Both the position numbers and the translations under genes were made by a program. A stretch of DNA of 64,000 bases from NCBI RefSeq assembly GCF_052118845.1, contig NZ_JBQKGJ010000002.1:150208-214207 (forward strand), given 5' to 3'. Source of the stretch: Bilifractor sp002394235 (GTDB lineage Bacteria; Bacillota; Clostridia; Lachnospirales; Lachnospiraceae). Shown one piece after another: positions 7,647-17,055 of this stretch (within the stretch, counting starts at the first letter, position 1; the number at the start of each line of letters is the position of its first letter). The notes beneath the pieces are model-generated. The model had not been told where the DNA came from. It did not search any database and was given only the letters and a program-made list of their open reading frames with translations.

Positions 7647-8927
7647 TTAGTCTGCCTTGTAATCATCAAAATCGTACTTGATGGTTCCGAACGGAGTCTC
7701 CTGCTCACGAAGAGCGATAGACTTCGAAAGTGCCTTGATCTCATCTGCCGTCACACTGCGTCCGAGATTGCCGGAAAGAACACATCCCTCGGAAAGGAAC
7801 GCTGTCTTCATGGCAATATACGGAGAATCTACGCGTGTCTCATCGGTCAGGTCTCCCCACAGATAGGAATACCACTGCAGCTGATTGTCATTGTACATCG
7901 CCATCTCCGGATGCATCAGAAGCTCCTGCTGGCCGGTAATATCTCCGATTGCGCAGTCCAGCTTATTGTCAAAGAGCTGTCCTTCGTCGTTGACTCCGAA
8001 CCACTCCAGTCTGGGTTTCTGCAGATTTCCGCCTCCAACGATCTGTCCGCCCTCCGGTACAGCCATCGGGCCGCCTGTCTGATCTACGTCGGTGAATTTC
8101 AGACCGCCGTTAGATCCGGCGATAAAGGATGTTCCGATTTCATCCATATGGATTGCCCAGTCTTCATAAATATCCATGGAAAGTCCGCCCTTGAAGCGCG
8201 CGATGGCGACACTGAGATCCTCCACCGGAGCCGTGCGGCCAACCGCCTTATCGATTGCGGGATCTGTCCAGTAATCACTTGTTGTTACTCCATATACGCT
8301 CTCCAGCTCCGGCATGCCAAGCACATAAAGCATCTGTGCCAGATGATAGATTCCAAGATCAAACAGAGGACCGTGAACGCCCACATCCGGGGTAATGAAA
8401 TCATGGCTGAAGAACGGCATATCGTATCCGGGGCGGCCCTGACGTCTGTGTCCGACGCTTCTCGCGTGGTAAACTTTTCCAAGCTTTCCTTCCGCAATCA
8501 TCTTCTTTGCGATTCTTGTCTGCGGATTATAGATGGAGCTAATCTGGACTGCCAGCTTCTGACCATACTTCTTCTGCGCATCGTAAAGGATCTTCGCATC
8601 CGCGTAGCTGGCTGCCATCGGTTTTTCCGAATAACAGGGATATCCGGCTGCCATAACCGCGGTTGCTACAGAAGTATGCAGGTTGTTGTGTACGCAAACC
8701 TCTACCTCATCAATATCATCTCTTTTCAGCATCTCACGAAAATCCGCGTACAGATTTTTTTCCTCAATGCCATATTTTTCACCGAATGCTTTCAGGCGTT
8801 CCGGTACGATTTCAGCTGCGGCAACAACTTTAAGGTCATATCCGCGGTTTTTCAGGTTCTGGATTACCGTCATATGTCTGTGTGAAATCATTCCACATCC
8901 GATAATGGCAATTCTCAGTTCTCTCAT
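7647..8927 (-). CDS. Gfo/Idh/MocA family oxidoreductase 1
   Basis: The 426-residue protein has an N-terminal Rossmann fold (IAIIGCGMISHRHM) and the family catalytic motif SEKP (residues 100-103). A later DLGIYHLAQM element supplies the D-x-x-x-H pair. These NAD(P)-dependent enzymes oxidise or reduce a sugar or cyclitol hydroxyl, often at C3. It is longer than the usual 330-390 residues. The ATG at 8927 is chosen because AGGAG lies 8 nt upstream. It follows the isomerase gene at 9127-9969 on the same strand, and the pair probably handles a 3-keto-sugar. A DgpA-like role in C-glycoside oxidation is possible. Confidence 0.9.
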   Translation of the reverse strand: MRELRIAIIGCGMISHRHMTVIQNLKNRGYDLKVVAAAEIVPERLKAFGEKYGIEEKNLYADFREMLKRDDIDEVEVCVHNNLHTSVATAVMAAGYPCYSEKPMAASYADAKILYDAQKKYGQKLAVQISSIYNPQTRIAKKMIAEGKLGKVYHARSVGHRRQGRPGYDMPFFSHDFITPDVGVHGPLFDLGIYHLAQMLYVLGMPELESVYGVTTSDYWTDPAIDKAVGRTAPVEDLSVAIARFKGGLSMDIYEDWAIHMDEIGTSFIAGSNGGLKFTDVDQTGGPMAVPEGGQIVGGGNLQKPRLEWFGVNDEGQLFDNKLDCAIGDITGQQELLMHPEMAMYNDNQLQWYSYLWGDLTDETRVDSPYIAMKTAFLSEGCVLSGNLGRSVTADEIKALSKSIALREQETPFGTIKYDFDDYKAD

Positions 8928-9126
8928 TTCATGAACTCCTCTCTGATTTATCTTCTTTTGATCAATACCATAACCTTCTGCTATATCCGGATCAGGTTCT
9001 GAGTCCATCTCCGGATACAGGTTCTGCGCAATTCCGGTTATGTTCTATGAAACCAGTGCCGTGCAGAAGAATCTTCACTGTATTCACAATACACTGTGCC
9101 TCTTTGTCGTGCAGAAATGCAGCCGT

Positions 9127-9969
9127 TTACCATCCGAGGATCTTCAGATATTCACGGCTTCTTCTCGCCGCCTCCAGTGGATCCAGGCTGTAATGCTCGT
9201 CCTGCTCGACCACTACCCATTTAGCGCCGATCTCCGTGCATGTATCCAGAATCGGCTCCCAGATCTGCATACCAAATCCGACCGGACGGAATTCGAAGAT
9301 GCCATCATCGCCTTCCTCTTCTTTCACGGTCGTTCCGATCAGCTTATACATGTTCTTCGGATTTCCCTCTTTGATGAAGTCCTTCAGATGAACCACTTCG
9401 CAGCGGGCGCCGTATTTCTTCAGATATTCCACCGGTTTCTGACCAGCGACTTTGATCCAGCACAGATCCGGCTCTACTTTCAAAAGATCCTCGGGAATCT
9501 GCGTATAGATATCATCAAAGCAGAAGCTTCCGTCCGGCATCTTGACGAACTCGAAATCATGATTGTGATATTCCAGCTTGATGCCGTTCTCCTTGAAAAT
9601 CCTGCCGATGCGGGTCATCTCCTCGATGACTTTCTTGTAACCTTCCGGGCTCACATTCGGTCTGTACTCCTCCGGCAGATACGGAACCGCGATATATTTC
9701 ACACCGATCTTCTTATAGGTGTCAGCGATTCCCTGCGGATCCGCCATCATATCCACCAGCGGCACATGGGCACTGATCGGATTCAAGCCGATTTTGTCAA
9801 GTGTTTCCTTGATATATTCCGGTTCCAATCCATATAGACCTGCAAGCTCCACGCCATCATAGCCCATATCCTTGACAGACTGCATCACCTCCGGAAATCT
9901 TTCCGGTGTGTTCTCAAGAAGATCGCGTAAACCATATACCTGAATGCCAACCGGTAATCTGTTGCTCAT
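9127..9969 (-). CDS. Sugar phosphate isomerase/epimerase (TIM barrel) 1
   Basis: The 280-residue protein belongs to the xylose-isomerase-like TIM-barrel family. It has MGYDGVELAGLYG near the N terminus, KLEYHNHDFEF (a metal-binding Glu and a His) in the middle, and CEVVHLKDF (His) and VVVEQDEH (Glu) later, which together outline the usual divalent metal site. Related proteins isomerise keto-sugars or keto-inositols. A strong GGGAGG precedes the ATG at 9969. It is the first gene of a two-gene unit with Gfo/Idh/MocA 1. It is shorter and less similar to DgpC than the products at 12931 and 30537. Confidence 0.88.
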   Translation of the reverse strand: MSNRLPVGIQVYGLRDLLENTPERFPEVMQSVKDMGYDGVELAGLYGLEPEYIKETLDKIGLNPISAHVPLVDMMADPQGIADTYKKIGVKYIAVPYLPEEYRPNVSPEGYKKVIEEMTRIGRIFKENGIKLEYHNHDFEFVKMPDGSFCFDDIYTQIPEDLLKVEPDLCWIKVAGQKPVEYLKKYGARCEVVHLKDFIKEGNPKNMYKLIGTTVKEEEGDDGIFEFRPVGFGMQIWEPILDTCTEIGAKWVVVEQDEHYSLDPLEAARRSREYLKILGW

Positions 9970-10114
9970 TTTGTTTTCCTCCCTTGTTTTCTTTATGCCG
10001 AAGTACCGGAACGTCTGCGGTTAAATGCATAAATACCTGAATACCCAAATAATTGGCGTTCCATTCGCACGTTTTCTTATACTGTACTTCTTTCCGGCCT
10101 GACCGACTATTTGA

Positions 10115-10178
10115 TTTTGACCTTCCTTTTATACATGTTTTGACTTCTGGTATCCAGTCCAACCGGAAAAGGTCAAAA
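10115..10178. promoter_or_regulatory. Perfect inverted repeat TTTTGACCTT / AAGGTCAAAA
   Basis: Ten-base arms at 10115-10124 and 10169-10178 are exact inverted copies. A third half-site, TTTTGACTT, lies between them at 10138-10146. The site is about 150 bp upstream of the isomerase/Gfo pair on the minus strand. It resembles the element upstream of the thiolase operon. No gene is seen in 9970-10267. Confidence 0.45.
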
Positions 10179-10267
10179 ATAAATCTCTGTTTTTATCTTC
10201 AGGCTGTTTTCGGGCCGATCGTTCTCTCCTTGTAAAGTCTTACTCTCTCTGAATAACCTTTTAAAAA

Positions 10268-11809
10268 TCAGTACCGGTAAAGCACCACACGATACGTCTG
10301 GGGTATCCTGCCAAACCGGACAGACATTTTTTCATCTCCATTAAGTACTCTTCCTCGTACGAACTGACCGTCGACTATGCTGCCCTCTTCCAGCCTGAGT
10401 ATTTCTGTCTTATCTGCATCTTCAGGCTTCGATAAGAAGTTGATTCTGCACATGATACCTGTCAATAGAAATTCATTTTCAGAAAGCTCCATTATAATCC
10501 CTGCCCCGAGAGGGTTTCCGCCGGACCTTGGTTCATAAGCCACCTGCATATCGTAGCGTGAAAATCGCGCAAAGGTTCCAAAATCATTTTCTCCGTGTCT
10601 TACAAAGCTGTTCAGATGAACGGTTCCGCGCAGCTGCAGAAGCAACGGTTCCATTTCCTTCAGTATCCTGTACGTTTCTGAGAGAATTTCTGCACTTCCT
10701 TCAATTTCGAAGGCAGTCGGATCAATATTTAAGGCACGCATCACTTCCATCGGCGGACGATCCACCGCATCCGGATCCTTCGTCAGTTCCTCGATCCCAA
10801 ATGGAGAATACCCAATGGCATACTTGGATCCAAAAGCATACATACAGTATGAAGCTGTCACAGCATCTTTTCGAATCTCCGGGACAAACAGCGGGTTCTC
10901 CTCTGTCTGATACTCGTCCATTACCTTCGCGCAGTAGGGAACATAGATATCCGGTGCGAACAGATCCAACCCTGGAGCAGCAGTTCTCCAGATCTGCTGC
11001 ATAGAAACTACCGGACCTCCCGATGGATAAGATCCCGGATACCAGGGATACTGTTTCAGCCAGGCATTCACATAGCAGGGAAGCGGATAGACTTCTTTTC
11101 CGGAAGCGGTGATCTTACCTACGGCACTTCCAAAGCTCCATGCCATAAAAGCCTCCTCCGCCTCTTCCTTGAACACATCTCTCCACGTTCCTTTTTTCCC
11201 TGTTAGGTCAGTAAGCTCCGAAGGTATCCGCTGTTCAAAAGCCTCGTTTGCTGCCGCAGAATAGTCCCGGGCATCCCCAAGCATTCCCACTTCATTTTCC
11301 ACCTGCATCATGAGAACTGTATTTTCTTCCTCATCTATGCTGCGGATATACTCCATCAGAGACCGAAAACAAGTGCGGTCTTTTTCTATCGCTTCCCTGC
11401 AAAAAGGAGACACCACGGGAATTTTCTCGCCGGATTTCTTTTCTACGCGAAAATACTTCTGCGTGTCGCTCTTCATCCAGCCGGGTACGTACATGGACTC
11501 CGCATTTTTCCAGAGCCCGAACCAGAGCAGCACAAGATGCATGTGATGAGATCTTGCCTGATTGATCAGTGCGCCTACCGAGGAAAAATCATAAACGCCC
11601 TCCTTCTCCTCAATAAGCTCCCAGTAAACGGGTGCCAGAATTGTATTCATGTGCATGCCTTCTACAGCAGGCCATACCTCCCGTTCCATGTACTCACTGT
11701 CACTTGCGGAAGAATTGTGAATCTCTCCTCCATAAATAAAGAACGGCTGGTTCTTCACGTACAGTGTGAGAATTCCCTTCTCATCTTTTCTGATTATCGG
11801 TGTGCTCAT
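10268..11809 (-). CDS. GH35-like glycoside hydrolase (DUF5597-type)
   Basis: The 513-residue protein has no signal peptide, so it is cytoplasmic. The N-terminal (beta/alpha)8 barrel begins with PFFIYGGEIHNSSASDSEY and carries VENEVGM near residue 170, the usual place of the catalytic acid/base. The motif FVPEIRKD further on may hold the nucleophile Glu. The C-terminal third looks like a beta-sandwich. The architecture matches GH35/GH42-like enzymes with a DUF5597 domain, often annotated as beta-galactosidases. It is divergent from an AraC gene 215 bp away that probably controls it. The substrate, perhaps a beta-galactoside or related O-glycoside, is not certain. Confidence 0.85.
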   Translation of the reverse strand: MSTPIIRKDEKGILTLYVKNQPFFIYGGEIHNSSASDSEYMEREVWPAVEGMHMNTILAPVYWELIEEKEGVYDFSSVGALINQARSHHMHLVLLWFGLWKNAESMYVPGWMKSDTQKYFRVEKKSGEKIPVVSPFCREAIEKDRTCFRSLMEYIRSIDEEENTVLMMQVENEVGMLGDARDYSAAANEAFEQRIPSELTDLTGKKGTWRDVFKEEAEEAFMAWSFGSAVGKITASGKEVYPLPCYVNAWLKQYPWYPGSYPSGGPVVSMQQIWRTAAPGLDLFAPDIYVPYCAKVMDEYQTEENPLFVPEIRKDAVTASYCMYAFGSKYAIGYSPFGIEELTKDPDAVDRPPMEVMRALNIDPTAFEIEGSAEILSETYRILKEMEPLLLQLRGTVHLNSFVRHGENDFGTFARFSRYDMQVAYEPRSGGNPLGAGIIMELSENEFLLTGIMCRINFLSKPEDADKTEILRLEEGSIVDGQFVRGRVLNGDEKMSVRFGRIPQTYRVVLYRY

Positions 11810-12024
11810 GACCTCTTCTCCTTTCTCTTCCGGACGCCGCCAGCACGGTCAGCCCTTATACAGCCTCTCTAATGATCAGCTGTTTATTATGAAATACGAC
11901 CTTATTGAGATACGTTATAAAAAATTATAATAATTGCCTTTTCTTCACTCAATATTAATATTATAATATTTCTATCATTATATTAATGTTCTGTAAGTAC
12001 TTGCCATTCTATAAAGGAGACAAT
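11810..12024. promoter_or_regulatory. AT-rich divergent promoter region
   Basis: The 215 bp between the GH35-like gene and the araC gene are strongly AT-rich, with several TATAAT-like strings around 11920-11990. This is consistent with divergent promoters controlled by the AraC protein. I could not define an operator. Confidence 0.4.
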
Positions 12025-12873
12025 ATGTTTTTTTCAATTGGTTATACCCGTTACGAAACAGATCATATCCCTCTGCGTCTTCTGATTCTCGGCATTGACT
12101 ACCTGCAGGATCCCGTAAGCCGCCCCTACGGTATGCCAATCTGGCAATGCTTTCAGGTGTCAGAAGGTACTGCTATACTAAATATCTCCGACAAACAATA
12201 CCGCATTAAAAAGGGAGACGGTTTCATCATCCCCTCCCATATTCCCCATGAATATCATGCACAGGGAGATCTGCTCCGACTGAATTTTGTCGGATTTGGT
12301 GGAAACTGCCTCGCCACGCTCGCACAGGACCTTGGTATTTCATCCCCGGGTGCTTACCACTATGCAAAACCCTCTTTCTTTTTGCAGCAGGTAATAGAAT
12401 TAGAAAAGCTCCTCGACGCAGACGCTTCCGGTACTCACCACGCAGAACTGAATAAAAAACGCACTGCATCCAAGCTGCTTTATGCATTTCTGATAGATTT
12501 ATCAGAAAATCTTTCTCTCCTGCAGGCTTCTGCTCCAGACGGAAGCCACCCGATTTCCCGGCAAATCTCTGTCTACCTGGAGGATCACTACAATGAAGAC
12601 ATTTCCCTCGAACAGCTGTCAGACTCTCTGGGCTATTCGAAGGAATACATCTGCGGTATATACCGGCGTGATATGAAGAAAACGATTATCACACATCTTA
12701 CAGAAATTCGGATTGCTCATGCGAGAACAGAACTCCTCACTAACTCGAACAAAAAAATAGCCGAAATTGCTTCAGACTGCGGCTTTGCCAGTCCAAGCTA
12801 TTTCGGCAAAAAATTCAGAGAATATAATCACATGACTCCGGACCAATATCGGTTACAACAAATAATCCGATAA
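12025..12873 (+). CDS. AraC family transcriptional regulator
   Basis: The 282-residue protein has an N-terminal cupin sensing domain (TAILNISDKQYRIKKGDGF, then IPSHIPHEYHAQG) and a C-terminal double helix-turn-helix (about residues 185-280) ending with FASPSYFGKKFREYNHMTP. The ATG at 12025 is preferred to one 13 codons upstream because AAAGGAGA sits just before it. It is divergent from the GH35-like gene and convergent with the dgpC-like gene. It probably activates glycoside-utilisation genes in response to a sugar. Confidence 0.92.
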   Translation: MFFSIGYTRYETDHIPLRLLILGIDYLQDPVSRPYGMPIWQCFQVSEGTAILNISDKQYRIKKGDGFIIPSHIPHEYHAQGDLLRLNFVGFGGNCLATLAQDLGISSPGAYHYAKPSFFLQQVIELEKLLDADASGTHHAELNKKRTASKLLYAFLIDLSENLSLLQASAPDGSHPISRQISVYLEDHYNEDISLEQLSDSLGYSKEYICGIYRRDMKKTIITHLTEIRIAHARTELLTNSNKKIAEIASDCGFASPSYFGKKFREYNHMTPDQYRLQQIIR

Positions 12874-12930
12874 GAAACACATATTCATTTTTCTTAGTCT
12901 TCCCGCTCTCCGGGCAGTATCTTCTGCACC

Positions 12931-13998
12931 TCAAGATGTCTTTTCCCGCTCTCCTGACAGTCTTTTCAGCATCTCATGATGCCTTCTCACCTGTTCCACC
13001 TCGTCTACCAGGTATTCTATACCCCGATCCTGCTGGTCTCTCTGTCCCTCAAATTCAGAATCAATATAGCCGTCATATCCATATTCCCGCAGATATTTCA
13101 TCGGTGTCTCATAGTCGATGCATTTGTCTTCATAATGGCCGGGCTGCCCGGGGATCTCAGTCATATTGTAGAATTTTCCGTGAATGCTTACAATATGCGG
13201 GATAATATCAATGATATCCTCCGGCTTTGCACTGGACTCATGTGTAGCCATTCGCTCTACATCACTTCCCGGAATCCCGTGTCCCGGAAACTTCTCGTCC
13301 ACTAGTGTGAGGATCTCATCGTGTGAATAATTTGCGGCATTTTCGAGAATCCAGTCCACCGCCTCAGGGTTCTTTGCGTGGCGCTTCACATAGGCAACCG
13401 CGACCTCCGAAGGCCGATACTGGAAAATACCAAAGTCCGGAACCAGTCCGATATGCTCTGTATGCGTGCGTTCCTTTAATTCCAGAAGCTCATCCACCAT
13501 GCGGAAATTTACAGCAGCCGCCATCCCTTTTTCGGCCTTGATCTGCCCGCCCGGCTTAATTGGCCAGGGAGCATGGATTTCTTTTCCGATGCGGATATCG
13601 TATTTTTCCGCAGTCGGAATACACATTTCAATAACATCTGTAGGAACAAGCACCAGTGTTCTTACATTCCGGAATCCCAGTTTGTGAGCGAGCATGATAT
13701 CCTGTTTCAGATGTTCCGCCGCTTCTTCATGGGTCATGACATGATCCCGGAACTGATGCACATCCATGTAAACATCCATTGTGACCGCTTTCATACGGTA
13801 TCTCGCCATATAGCTGTGCCAGTCATATATGAACTCCTCGGAAGGGAAGGGATAATGCGGAATTGCCGCTTCATCAATGATTTCAATTCCATCTGTTCCC
13901 AATCCCTCACGAACCTCGCGGATCTGTGCCTTCAGGTCCAGTTTTTTGAAGAACTGCGCCTGCTGATAGCTGTATAAGGATACTCCTCGTTTTATCAT
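12931..13998 (-). CDS. C-glycoside deglycosidase alpha subunit (DgpC-like TIM barrel)
   Basis: This 355-residue protein is in the sugar phosphate isomerase/epimerase superfamily. Candidate metal ligands are Glu140 (in KEIHAP, with His142 beside it), Asp188 (in LVPDFG), His273 (in VSIHGKF) and Glu315 (in DSEFEG), the E-D-H-E set of the family. DgpC/CarB-type proteins use this site with Mn to cleave the C-C bond of 3-oxo-C-glycosides, together with a small beta subunit. The ATG overlaps the stop of the upstream beta-subunit-like gene by ATGA, so coupled translation is expected. The partner of the DUF6379 type supports this function over a simple isomerase. The natural substrate is unknown. Confidence 0.85.
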   Translation of the reverse strand: MIKRGVSLYSYQQAQFFKKLDLKAQIREVREGLGTDGIEIIDEAAIPHYPFPSEEFIYDWHSYMARYRMKAVTMDVYMDVHQFRDHVMTHEEAAEHLKQDIMLAHKLGFRNVRTLVLVPTDVIEMCIPTAEKYDIRIGKEIHAPWPIKPGGQIKAEKGMAAAVNFRMVDELLELKERTHTEHIGLVPDFGIFQYRPSEVAVAYVKRHAKNPEAVDWILENAANYSHDEILTLVDEKFPGHGIPGSDVERMATHESSAKPEDIIDIIPHIVSIHGKFYNMTEIPGQPGHYEDKCIDYETPMKYLREYGYDGYIDSEFEGQRDQQDRGIEYLVDEVEQVRRHHEMLKRLSGEREKTS

Positions 13999-14465
13999 TT
14001 CTCGTCCCCTCCTTCCTGTAATTTCAGATCATAATAGCAGATGTTTGCAGTTTTTCCCGCTCCTGCACCGCTTCCCGGCACCGGAGGATTTTTCACCCAT
14101 TCCTCGTCCCAGGGCATATACCCATACTGTGACAAAATTGACTGCTGCAATCCTACTCTGTGGACGCCCGGCGCAAGTCCGCCTTCCTTATCTACATAAA
14201 CCATTCCTTCATCGTCAAAATCCCAGTGTTCCCAGCAGCATTTCTTGATTTCTTCGAAAGTTCGCGGTGCTTTTCCGTTAATCGCAAAGCGCTGCTTCTC
14301 TCTCGGATATTCCACACCGTCTACCGAAATATAATATCCGTTATGCAGAGACAAAAAACATCCCCGATAATCTGCAATTCGAACACCGAAACAAAATCCG
14401 ACGGTCTTGCCGTCGCGGACGACATTCTTCAAGCTGTCCTTTCGGATCAGAAAATCATCAAACAT
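13995..14465 (-). CDS. C-glycoside deglycosidase beta subunit (DgpB-like, DUF6379)
   Basis: The 156-residue protein resembles DgpB/CarC, the beta subunit of gut and soil C-deglycosylation enzymes. It opens with MFDDFLIRKDSLKNV, continues with the family-like segment GVRIADYRGCFLSLHNGYY and ISVDGVEYP, and has GLAPGVHRVGLQQSIL near the C-terminal third. The beta subunit contributes to the substrate pocket and has no separate catalytic domain. AGGGAGG precedes the ATG at 14465. The gene is 84 bp downstream of the small lipoprotein gene that ends the importer set and overlaps the alpha subunit gene by 4 bp. Confidence 0.82.
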   Translation of the reverse strand: MFDDFLIRKDSLKNVVRDGKTVGFCFGVRIADYRGCFLSLHNGYYISVDGVEYPREKQRFAINGKAPRTFEEIKKCCWEHWDFDDEGMVYVDKEGGLAPGVHRVGLQQSILSQYGYMPWDEEWVKNPPVPGSGAGAGKTANICYYDLKLQEGGDEK

Positions 14466-14549
14466 CCTGTTACCTCCCTTTCTTTTAGGTTCTATTTGTG
14501 ACTATTCAGCATATTACTATCTCAAGCGGAGAAGGCCACTTGCAGGCCC

Positions 14550-15254
14550 TCATCGAGAACTATCCTGCTCAACAGCCGCTCTGTCCGGCCGGCAGTCTGT
14601 CTGGCCGGTCAGCAGATAAGTGATAAAATTGCCTGCCTCCTCCGGTGAATCAGACCGGCTTCCTACTCCGATGGCAATGGCCTGCCCCCTCCCGTAGAAG
14701 CGATCCTTCGTGAGCCGTGTATCTTTCAATAGAATCCCCGAAGGACGGGATTCTCCATCCGATTCATCTTCACTGTAAATCAGATCATTCCTGTAGTCCT
14801 CTAGCACCGATTCCGGTAACACTTCCTCCAGGTTGAGAAACGCATGATTCTCAGCTTCCTTTTCAAACAGCTCCTCTTCTCCGGCAAAGACGTCGATTTC
14901 TCCGGAGAGAAACTGTGCAGCAAGAATCTGCAGGGAGGAAGCGGATCTCTGATCCTGCGCCCCGGAATCGTAATAGAGACTTGTATCCATCGTCAGCGTT
15001 TCGTCATCTGCATATCCGGCTGCTTTCCGGTAGTCCTCCACAAGACTGCTTTTCTCTGCCTCCAGGGAATCCGCTCCGACGAGCGTCACCTGCAGAACAG
15101 AGTCTGCCTTCCCTTCTTCCTGACCGCACCCTTCCAGAACTCCTGCCGAAAGCATACATAGAATCAGAATCAGCACCGTCCGCTTTTTAAACGTGTGCCT
15201 CGCGGCAGCAAGAATCCGATCCATGACTGCAGCGTTCTTATTCATATTTTCCAT
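14550..15254 (-). CDS. Small lipoprotein of the importer operon (SBP-like)
   Basis: This product of about 234 residues has an N-terminal hydrophobic stretch (TVLILILCMLSAGVLEGC) with a lipobox ending at Cys, so it should be an outer-face membrane lipoprotein. The C-terminal part contains SPEEAGNFITYLL, a phrase found near the end of extracellular solute-binding proteins. It is half the length of a normal binding protein. Two ATGs, at 15254 and 15245, are possible; both overlap the end of the DUF624 gene. It may be an accessory binding protein; the exact function is not recognised. Confidence 0.7.
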   Translation of the reverse strand: MENMNKNAAVMDRILAAARHTFKKRTVLILILCMLSAGVLEGCGQEEGKADSVLQVTLVGADSLEAEKSSLVEDYRKAAGYADDETLTMDTSLYYDSGAQDQRSASSLQILAAQFLSGEIDVFAGEEELFEKEAENHAFLNLEEVLPESVLEDYRNDLIYSEDESDGESRPSGILLKDTRLTKDRFYGRGQAIAIGVGSRSDSPEEAGNFITYLLTGQTDCRPDRAAVEQDSSR

Positions 15255-16017
15255 TTCTCCAGACCGGGCGGGTTGGAACAGGCTTTCCGCTTTCACCAGT
15301 ATTAATCTGTTCCTTTTCACTATATTGGAGCTGTCTCGATCCGGACTTCTTCCCTTCTGTATAATCGTCATGGTATACCAGATTCCGCGCATCCTCCTCC
15401 CGCCTGTCTTCATCCGACATCCCTTTTCGGAATACTTTTTCCAGCAAGACAGAAGCAAGCCATAGAGCCGTCGCCGGCATAACCAGAACGGCGACCGGCA
15501 TCAGCCAGATAATCAGAGCCGCTCCCGCCGCAAGTAAAAAGACCGCCAGAGAAACCGGAAGACTGGAAATCATCAGCAAAGCCGCATTTTTCATTGTCTG
15601 CCGCACCGTATTCTCAAACCGCGCAAGACACGCAAAGGTCCAGATTGCATATACCCCGATAAGGATCATCAGAATATAAAAGAAATACTGAGTGCCTTCC
15701 GGAATTCTCTCCTGGTGAATCAGCGTCTTCACTGCTGCCAGATCCAAGGATATGACTGTCAGCACCGCCAGAAGAATCATCCAGATCCCGGTGGCCTGTT
15801 TGAAATTTTCCTTAAAGCTTTTCATAAAGTCCGAGAGCATATAGCCCCGGCTGTTCTTGATGTTCTTCTGGATCGTATAATAGAATGCTGTGCAGGATGC
15901 CCCTGCAGTGACCACCGGAACACAAAGAGCAAGCCACAGAAAATTCAGTCCGATTACCGATAAGATCTTGCTGACCGCTGAAAAAAAAGGATTGTCCAGA
16001 TCAAAGATTCTTGCCAT
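15238..16017 (-). CDS. DUF624 membrane protein (YesL-like)
   Basis: The 259-residue protein has about five hydrophobic segments and begins with the family pattern NPFFSAVSKILSVIGLNFLW. YesL-type genes sit in many Firmicute operons for import of complex sugars, next to LplB/YtcP-type permeases, and their job is unknown. It follows the second permease gene, and its 3' end overlaps the lipoprotein gene. Confidence 0.87.
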   Translation of the reverse strand: MARIFDLDNPFFSAVSKILSVIGLNFLWLALCVPVVTAGASCTAFYYTIQKNIKNSRGYMLSDFMKSFKENFKQATGIWMILLAVLTVISLDLAAVKTLIHQERIPEGTQYFFYILMILIGVYAIWTFACLARFENTVRQTMKNAALLMISSLPVSLAVFLLAAGAALIIWLMPVAVLVMPATALWLASVLLEKVFRKGMSDEDRREEDARNLVYHDDYTEGKKSGSRQLQYSEKEQINTGESGKPVPTRPVWRNGKYE

Positions 16018-16133
16018 ACGACTTTACCGCCTGTCTCTCTTAATAGACTTCTGTAAATACGCGCAAATATTTGCCCCAAAACTGTCCCGGCTGCGAATTG
16101 CGCCGCCTGCGTAAGCGCGCAATCCTGCAGAAA

Positions 16134-17036
16134 TCATTCTTTAACGCCGCCGAGCGAGATACCCGCCACGAATGCCTTCTGGAAGAAGGGATATAAAACC
16201 ATGACAGGAATAATTCCAACCACTGCCATTGCCATCCGGATTGAGTTGGACGGGAGAGATGCCGCAGCGCTGCCCGTATTGACACTCATATTTGCCAGAT
16301 TCCGGATGTTGTCGATAATGCTCTTCAGCAGGAGCTGAAGGGAATACAGATTTGTGTCCGTGATATAATACAGTCCGTTTGCCCAGTCGTTCCAGTATCC
16401 AAGCCCCACCATAAGTCCGATGGTCGCGAGAATCGGAAGCGACAGCGGAAGAATGATCTTAAAGTAGATGTACCACTCTCCTGCACCGTCAATCTTTGCC
16501 GCTTCAATCAGCGCGGGATGAATGTTGGTGGCAAAATTATTTTTATACAGAATGATAAAAAATCCATTCATGAGAAGCGTGGGAAAGATCAGTGCCCATA
16601 TCGTATTCTTCACATGAAAGACACCCGTCCACATCAGGTAGGACGGCACAATGCCGCCATTGAACAGCATGGTGAAAAAGATCAAGAAAGTAACCAGTCC
16701 CGCCCTTTTATAATCCCTTCTTGACAACGGGTATGCAAGCAGCGGTCCCACCAGAAGGTGTATCACTGTACCAATGGCTGTGACCAGTATCGTAATCCCA
16801 TAGGAACGGAGAATTCCTCCTCCATTGGAGGTAAACAGATACTGATACGCATAAGCTGAAAATTTCCTCGGCCAGAAATTATAACCGAACTGCATCAGAA
16901 CAGAATCGTCCGTCAGCGAAGAAGAAAGAAGCAGAATAAAAGGAAGAATCGCACATAGCGCAAAAATCATCAGAATGATGTGAATGATGATCTGAAATCT
17001 CTTCTCTCCCTTTCCTTTTACACTTGTATCGTTCAT
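16134..17036 (-). CDS. Carbohydrate ABC transporter permease (LplC/YtcP type)
   Basis: The 300-residue integral membrane protein has six predicted helices and the permease EAA-like loop EAAKIDGAGEWYIYFKIILP. It is of the MalG/YtcP group (CUT1). AGGAGG precedes the ATG. It forms the importer with the permease at 17056-18438 and the binding protein at 18501-20129. No ATPase gene is present; as in other systems of this type a shared MsmX-like ATPase encoded elsewhere is likely. Confidence 0.93.
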   Translation of the reverse strand: MNDTSVKGKGEKRFQIIIHIILMIFALCAILPFILLLSSSLTDDSVLMQFGYNFWPRKFSAYAYQYLFTSNGGGILRSYGITILVTAIGTVIHLLVGPLLAYPLSRRDYKRAGLVTFLIFFTMLFNGGIVPSYLMWTGVFHVKNTIWALIFPTLLMNGFFIILYKNNFATNIHPALIEAAKIDGAGEWYIYFKIILPLSLPILATIGLMVGLGYWNDWANGLYYITDTNLYSLQLLLKSIIDNIRNLANMSVNTGSAAASLPSNSIRMAMAVVGIIPVMVLYPFFQKAFVAGISLGGVKE

Positions 17037-17055
17037 TCAGACTTTCCTCCTTTCA

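Noticed and set aside
7527..8885. Long open frame on the plus strand opposite the first Gfo/Idh/MocA gene
   Set aside because: It has no ribosome site or family match and is the antisense shadow of a clear Rossmann-fold enzyme. The same holds for the plus-strand frames at 1822-2871, 4203-5063, 5317-6252, 6358-7284, 27219-28295 and 59843-60970.
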